64,000 nucleotides of DNA, from contig DYID01000018.1 in the NCBI GenBank assembly GCA_020723805.1, forward strand, positions 21,806 to 85,805, written 5' to 3'. The notes under the pieces are model-generated. The model saw only the letters and a program-made list of their open reading frames with translations. It was not told where the DNA came from and did not search any database. This document shows, in pieces, positions 62,131-64,000 of the stretch. Position 1 is the first letter of the stretch; each line of letters begins with the position of its first letter. Made by a program: the position numbers and the translations under genes. This DNA comes from Anaerolinea sp. (lineage in GTDB: Bacteria > Chloroflexota > Anaerolineae > Anaerolineales > Villigracilaceae).

Positions 62131-62541
62131 ATGGATCGAAACGTTGGAGTATGGATTGACCATAAGCAGGCATATCTCATCTGGTACAAGGAAGGCAGGG
62201 TTGATGTGATCCCCTCCAACATCGAGCCGCCGGAACATCTTTCGGGCGGCACGCAACTCGGAGGCAAACTCAACCAAAAAGGAGATTTGGAACTGCGCCA
62301 TAATGACCGTTACAGGGTGAAATTGACCCAGTTTTACCGGCGGGTCATCGCCGCCCTGAAAGACGCCGACCGGGTCTTCGTGATGGGACCGGGCGAGGCA
62401 AAGATCGAATTCGAAAAGGCGCTCAAAAGACAAAAAGCCATGCAGAATCGACTCGTCAAAGTGGAGACCGCCGACAAGATGACGAAAAATCAAATGATTG
62501 CACGCGTGCGGCAGTTTTATCAGAGTCAGCCAGCCGCATGA
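62131..62541 (+). CDS. eRF1/Pelota-like domain protein
   Basis: A 136-residue protein. The N-terminal strand is VGVWIDHKQAYLIWY. A middle helix is QFYRRVIAALKDADRVFVMGPGEAKIEFEKAL, and the end is VETADKMTKNQMIARVRQFY. This pattern, with GPGEAK and a closing KVETADKMT, matches bacterial single-domain relatives of archaeal eRF1/Pelota, sometimes named translational machinery proteins. The role is unproven; ribosome or RNA contact is a guess. AAGGAGG is just before the ATG. Confidence 0.75.
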   Translation: MDRNVGVWIDHKQAYLIWYKEGRVDVIPSNIEPPEHLSGGTQLGGKLNQKGDLELRHNDRYRVKLTQFYRRVIAALKDADRVFVMGPGEAKIEFEKALKRQKAMQNRLVKVETADKMTKNQMIARVRQFYQSQPAA

Positions 62542-62561
62542 CCCAGACAACCAAATAATCA

Positions 62562-62600
62562 AAAGAGCCAGAGGCAAACGCCTTTGGCTCTTTGTTTTTA
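62562..62600 (+). terminator. terminator after the eRF1-like gene
   Basis: A 14-base stem AAAGAGCCAGAGGC, loop AAAC, then TTTGTTTTTA. One pair is imperfect. Confidence 0.85.
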
Positions 62601-62734
62601 ACCGCCGCATCAATGCAAAAATTTCGTATCTGCTTACCATTCATCATCCCCAACCCATCTCCCGGTAGGAGAAGTTGAGGGCAGGTAATTACTTTGCTGA
62701 CAAACCTGTAAACTCCGCCGGGCGGAGGCTATGC

Positions 62735-62740
62735 TACACT
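62735..62740 (+). promoter_or_regulatory. -10 box of the last gene
   Basis: TACACT preceded by TGC (extended -10 style). It resembles the TGCTATACT before the M29 gene. AGGAGG at 62755-62760 follows. Confidence 0.45.
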
Positions 62741-62765
62741 CCCGCAAAATTTTCAGGAGGCAAAC

Positions 62766-64000
62766 ATGCGCAGCCGCCTCACTCACTCACTCACTCACTC
62801 ACTCACTCACGATTCTTCTTGTCATCATCCTTCTCTTTCTGCCGGTGAGCGCCGCCCTCGCCGGCTACCTCGGACCCGACCGCACGCGCACCGAAAGTGA
62901 CGTGGAAACCTACGATTACGGCGTGTGGGCAAGCCGCGACGACCTCTCCTGCAGCCCGACCAACGACCCGCCCGCCTGCATCCAATGCACTTGGGAACGC
63001 GACCCGTTCACCGCGCCCTGCGCCATCAATCCGCCGACCGACCGTTACTACTGGTACAAACTCGGCACGCGCTCCGAAGTAATCACCCGCACCGTCACCT
63101 ATCCTGAAGCGGTCATCAGCGGCGCGCTCCAAAACTGCAGCGCACAAAACGGCTGGTGCATCACCTCGCCCGCGCTCGCCCTCAACGCCGGCGAACCCGT
63201 CGCGGGCTATGCCATCACCATCATCGAAGGTACGCGCAATGGCGAAGCCTTCGCCTGTAACGGCGCCAGTTGCGAAGTGCCCCTGCTGGAGGGCGAAAAC
63301 AACTTCACCTTCTGGGCATTGTCGAGTTGGGGCGACAGTTCGCGCATGGGAACTCTCACCGCCCGCGTGGACACGCAGCCGCCGCTCGTGAACGGCGAAC
63401 TGAGCGGGACGCCGGGCGAAGCGGGCTGGTACGTCTCACCCGTGACCGTTCGCGCTTCGGCTGCGGACCCTCAGCCGGGTTCCGGCATCCAAGCCTTGAT
63501 CTACGCCTTGAACGGCGGCGCGTGGACGCCCTACGCCGCCCCGCTCACCGTGAGCGACGGCGTGCATACCATCACCTTCCGCGCACAAGACCACGCCGGG
63601 CACACTGCCGAAGCCAGCGCCAGCGTGCGCGTGGACACTCTCCCGCCGCAAGTGAATACCGCGCTGAATGGCGAACAGGTCAACGGCTGGTATCTCTCGC
63701 AAGCCGTCTTTACCGCCTCCGCAGAGGATAGCGGCTCCGGGCTGGCGCGCATCGAATACGCGCCAGAGGGCGGAGCGTGGCAGCCCTACGCCGCACCCGT
63801 CACTTTCGGCGGCGGGACACACACCGTCCAAGTGCGTGCCTTCGACCAGGCGGGCAACGCCAGCGCACCCGCCTCGCTCACCTTCCGCGTGGACGGCGTT
63901 GCCCCGCGCATTCAACTCACCGGCGCGTGGTACATCTGGGAAACTGGCGAAGTGAAAGTGAGCGACGAGGGAAGCGGCTTGGCGGGCATCGAAATCCAAA
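62766..64000 (+). CDS. secreted repeat protein, partial; frame broken at a TCAC x8 microsatellite
   Basis: AGGAGG lies before ATG 62766. The start frame reads 15 codons, then passes into a frame that stops within about 90 bases. The frame one base over is open to the end of the window. It codes a signal peptide h-region (ILLVIILLFLPVSAALA) and Ig-like or Big repeats of about 85-90 residues, including SVRVDTLPP, SGSGLARIEY and RVDGVAP. Removing one TCAC unit, or adding two, joins the start to this frame. So the gene is either phase-variable and OFF here, or the count is an assembly error. Truncated by the window edge. Confidence 0.75.
62779..62810 (+). repeat. TCAC x8 tetranucleotide microsatellite
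   Basis: Eight perfect units (32 bases) fall within the signal peptide codons of the last gene. Seven or ten units would restore the frame. Confidence 0.9.

Noticed and set aside
62731..62766. ATG 62731 as start of the last gene, which would be in frame with the repeats
   Set aside because: It overlaps the likely -10 (TGCTACACT), has no ribosome site, and would place a basic segment and Cys before the signal peptide. AGGAGG clearly serves ATG 62766.
63436..63999. Minus-strand frame opposite the last gene
   Set aside because: The plus strand encodes recognisable Ig-like repeats with regular spacing. The minus frame is a GC-rich shadow.

Overview
The window is about 64 kb of dense, moderately GC-rich bacterial chromosome with 58 protein-coding genes (one cut at each end) and two tRNA genes. 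It has no rRNA, CRISPR array, phage or classical insertion sequence. I infer a member of the Chloroflexota, probably Anaerolineae-like. The reasons are the combination of Thr/Pro-rich lipoproteins, serial M42 peptidases, TIR and beta-propeller proteins, a giant zinc-ribbon polytopic membrane protein, NrfHA, and many genes starting a few bases after a -10 box. This assignment rests on gene style, not on a marker gene.

Layout. 1-8.4 kb (+): end of a membrane protein resembling a complex I subunit, a coiled-coil protein, selB, a PAS sensor kinase, an SRAP protein, an MFS exporter, a LysM/M23 peptidase and tRNA-Val. 8.4-11.6 kb (-): a MoxR ATPase, DUF58 and metallo-beta-lactamase-fold operon. 12-24.2 kb (+): a 1,940-residue membrane protein, a PrsW protease, tRNA-Arg, a glutaredoxin, an FAD oxidoreductase, a lipoprotein and a NYN/LOTUS protein. 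24.2-30 kb (-): a peptide-use cluster with a solute-binding lipoprotein, three M42 peptidases, an S51-like hydrolase and a Thr/Pro-repeat protein. 30-37.8 kb (+): sbcC, a glycosyltransferase, nrfHA (nitrite to ammonium), an HTH regulator fused to a NosL-like metal domain, a PCuAC copper chaperone and a lipoprotein. 37.9-50.6 kb (-): a Crp/Fnr regulator, a phosphoribosyltransferase, membrane proteins, priA, a MEMO protein, a NUDIX hydrolase, an anti-sigma/ECF sigma pair, DUF3054, lysS, greA and a PIG-L deacetylase. 50.8-64 kb (mixed): PilZ, TIR-TM-propeller, a GH13 enzyme with a histone-like tail, a GAF sensor kinase, a GNAT protein, an M29 aminopeptidase, small conserved proteins and a secreted repeat protein whose frame is broken at a TCAC microsatellite.

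Themes. The nrfHA promoter has a perfect TGTGA-N6-TCACA box in class II geometry, and a Crp-type regulator with the matching R-E-x-x-x-R recognition helix lies 2 kb beyond nrfA. A copper module (HTH-NosL plus PCuAC) sits between them. The second theme is short repeats. Heptanucleotide-periodic arrays and hairpins occupy many intergenic gaps and also lie in frame inside sbcC and priA. Seven genes have a -10 hexamer 6-7 nt before the start codon, which suggests leaderless transcripts. The best candidates for something undescribed are the heptamer arrays inside coiled-coil and zinc-domain codons, the HTH-NosL regulator, the TCAC switch, the 103-bp MITE-like element and the greA-lysS RNA structure.
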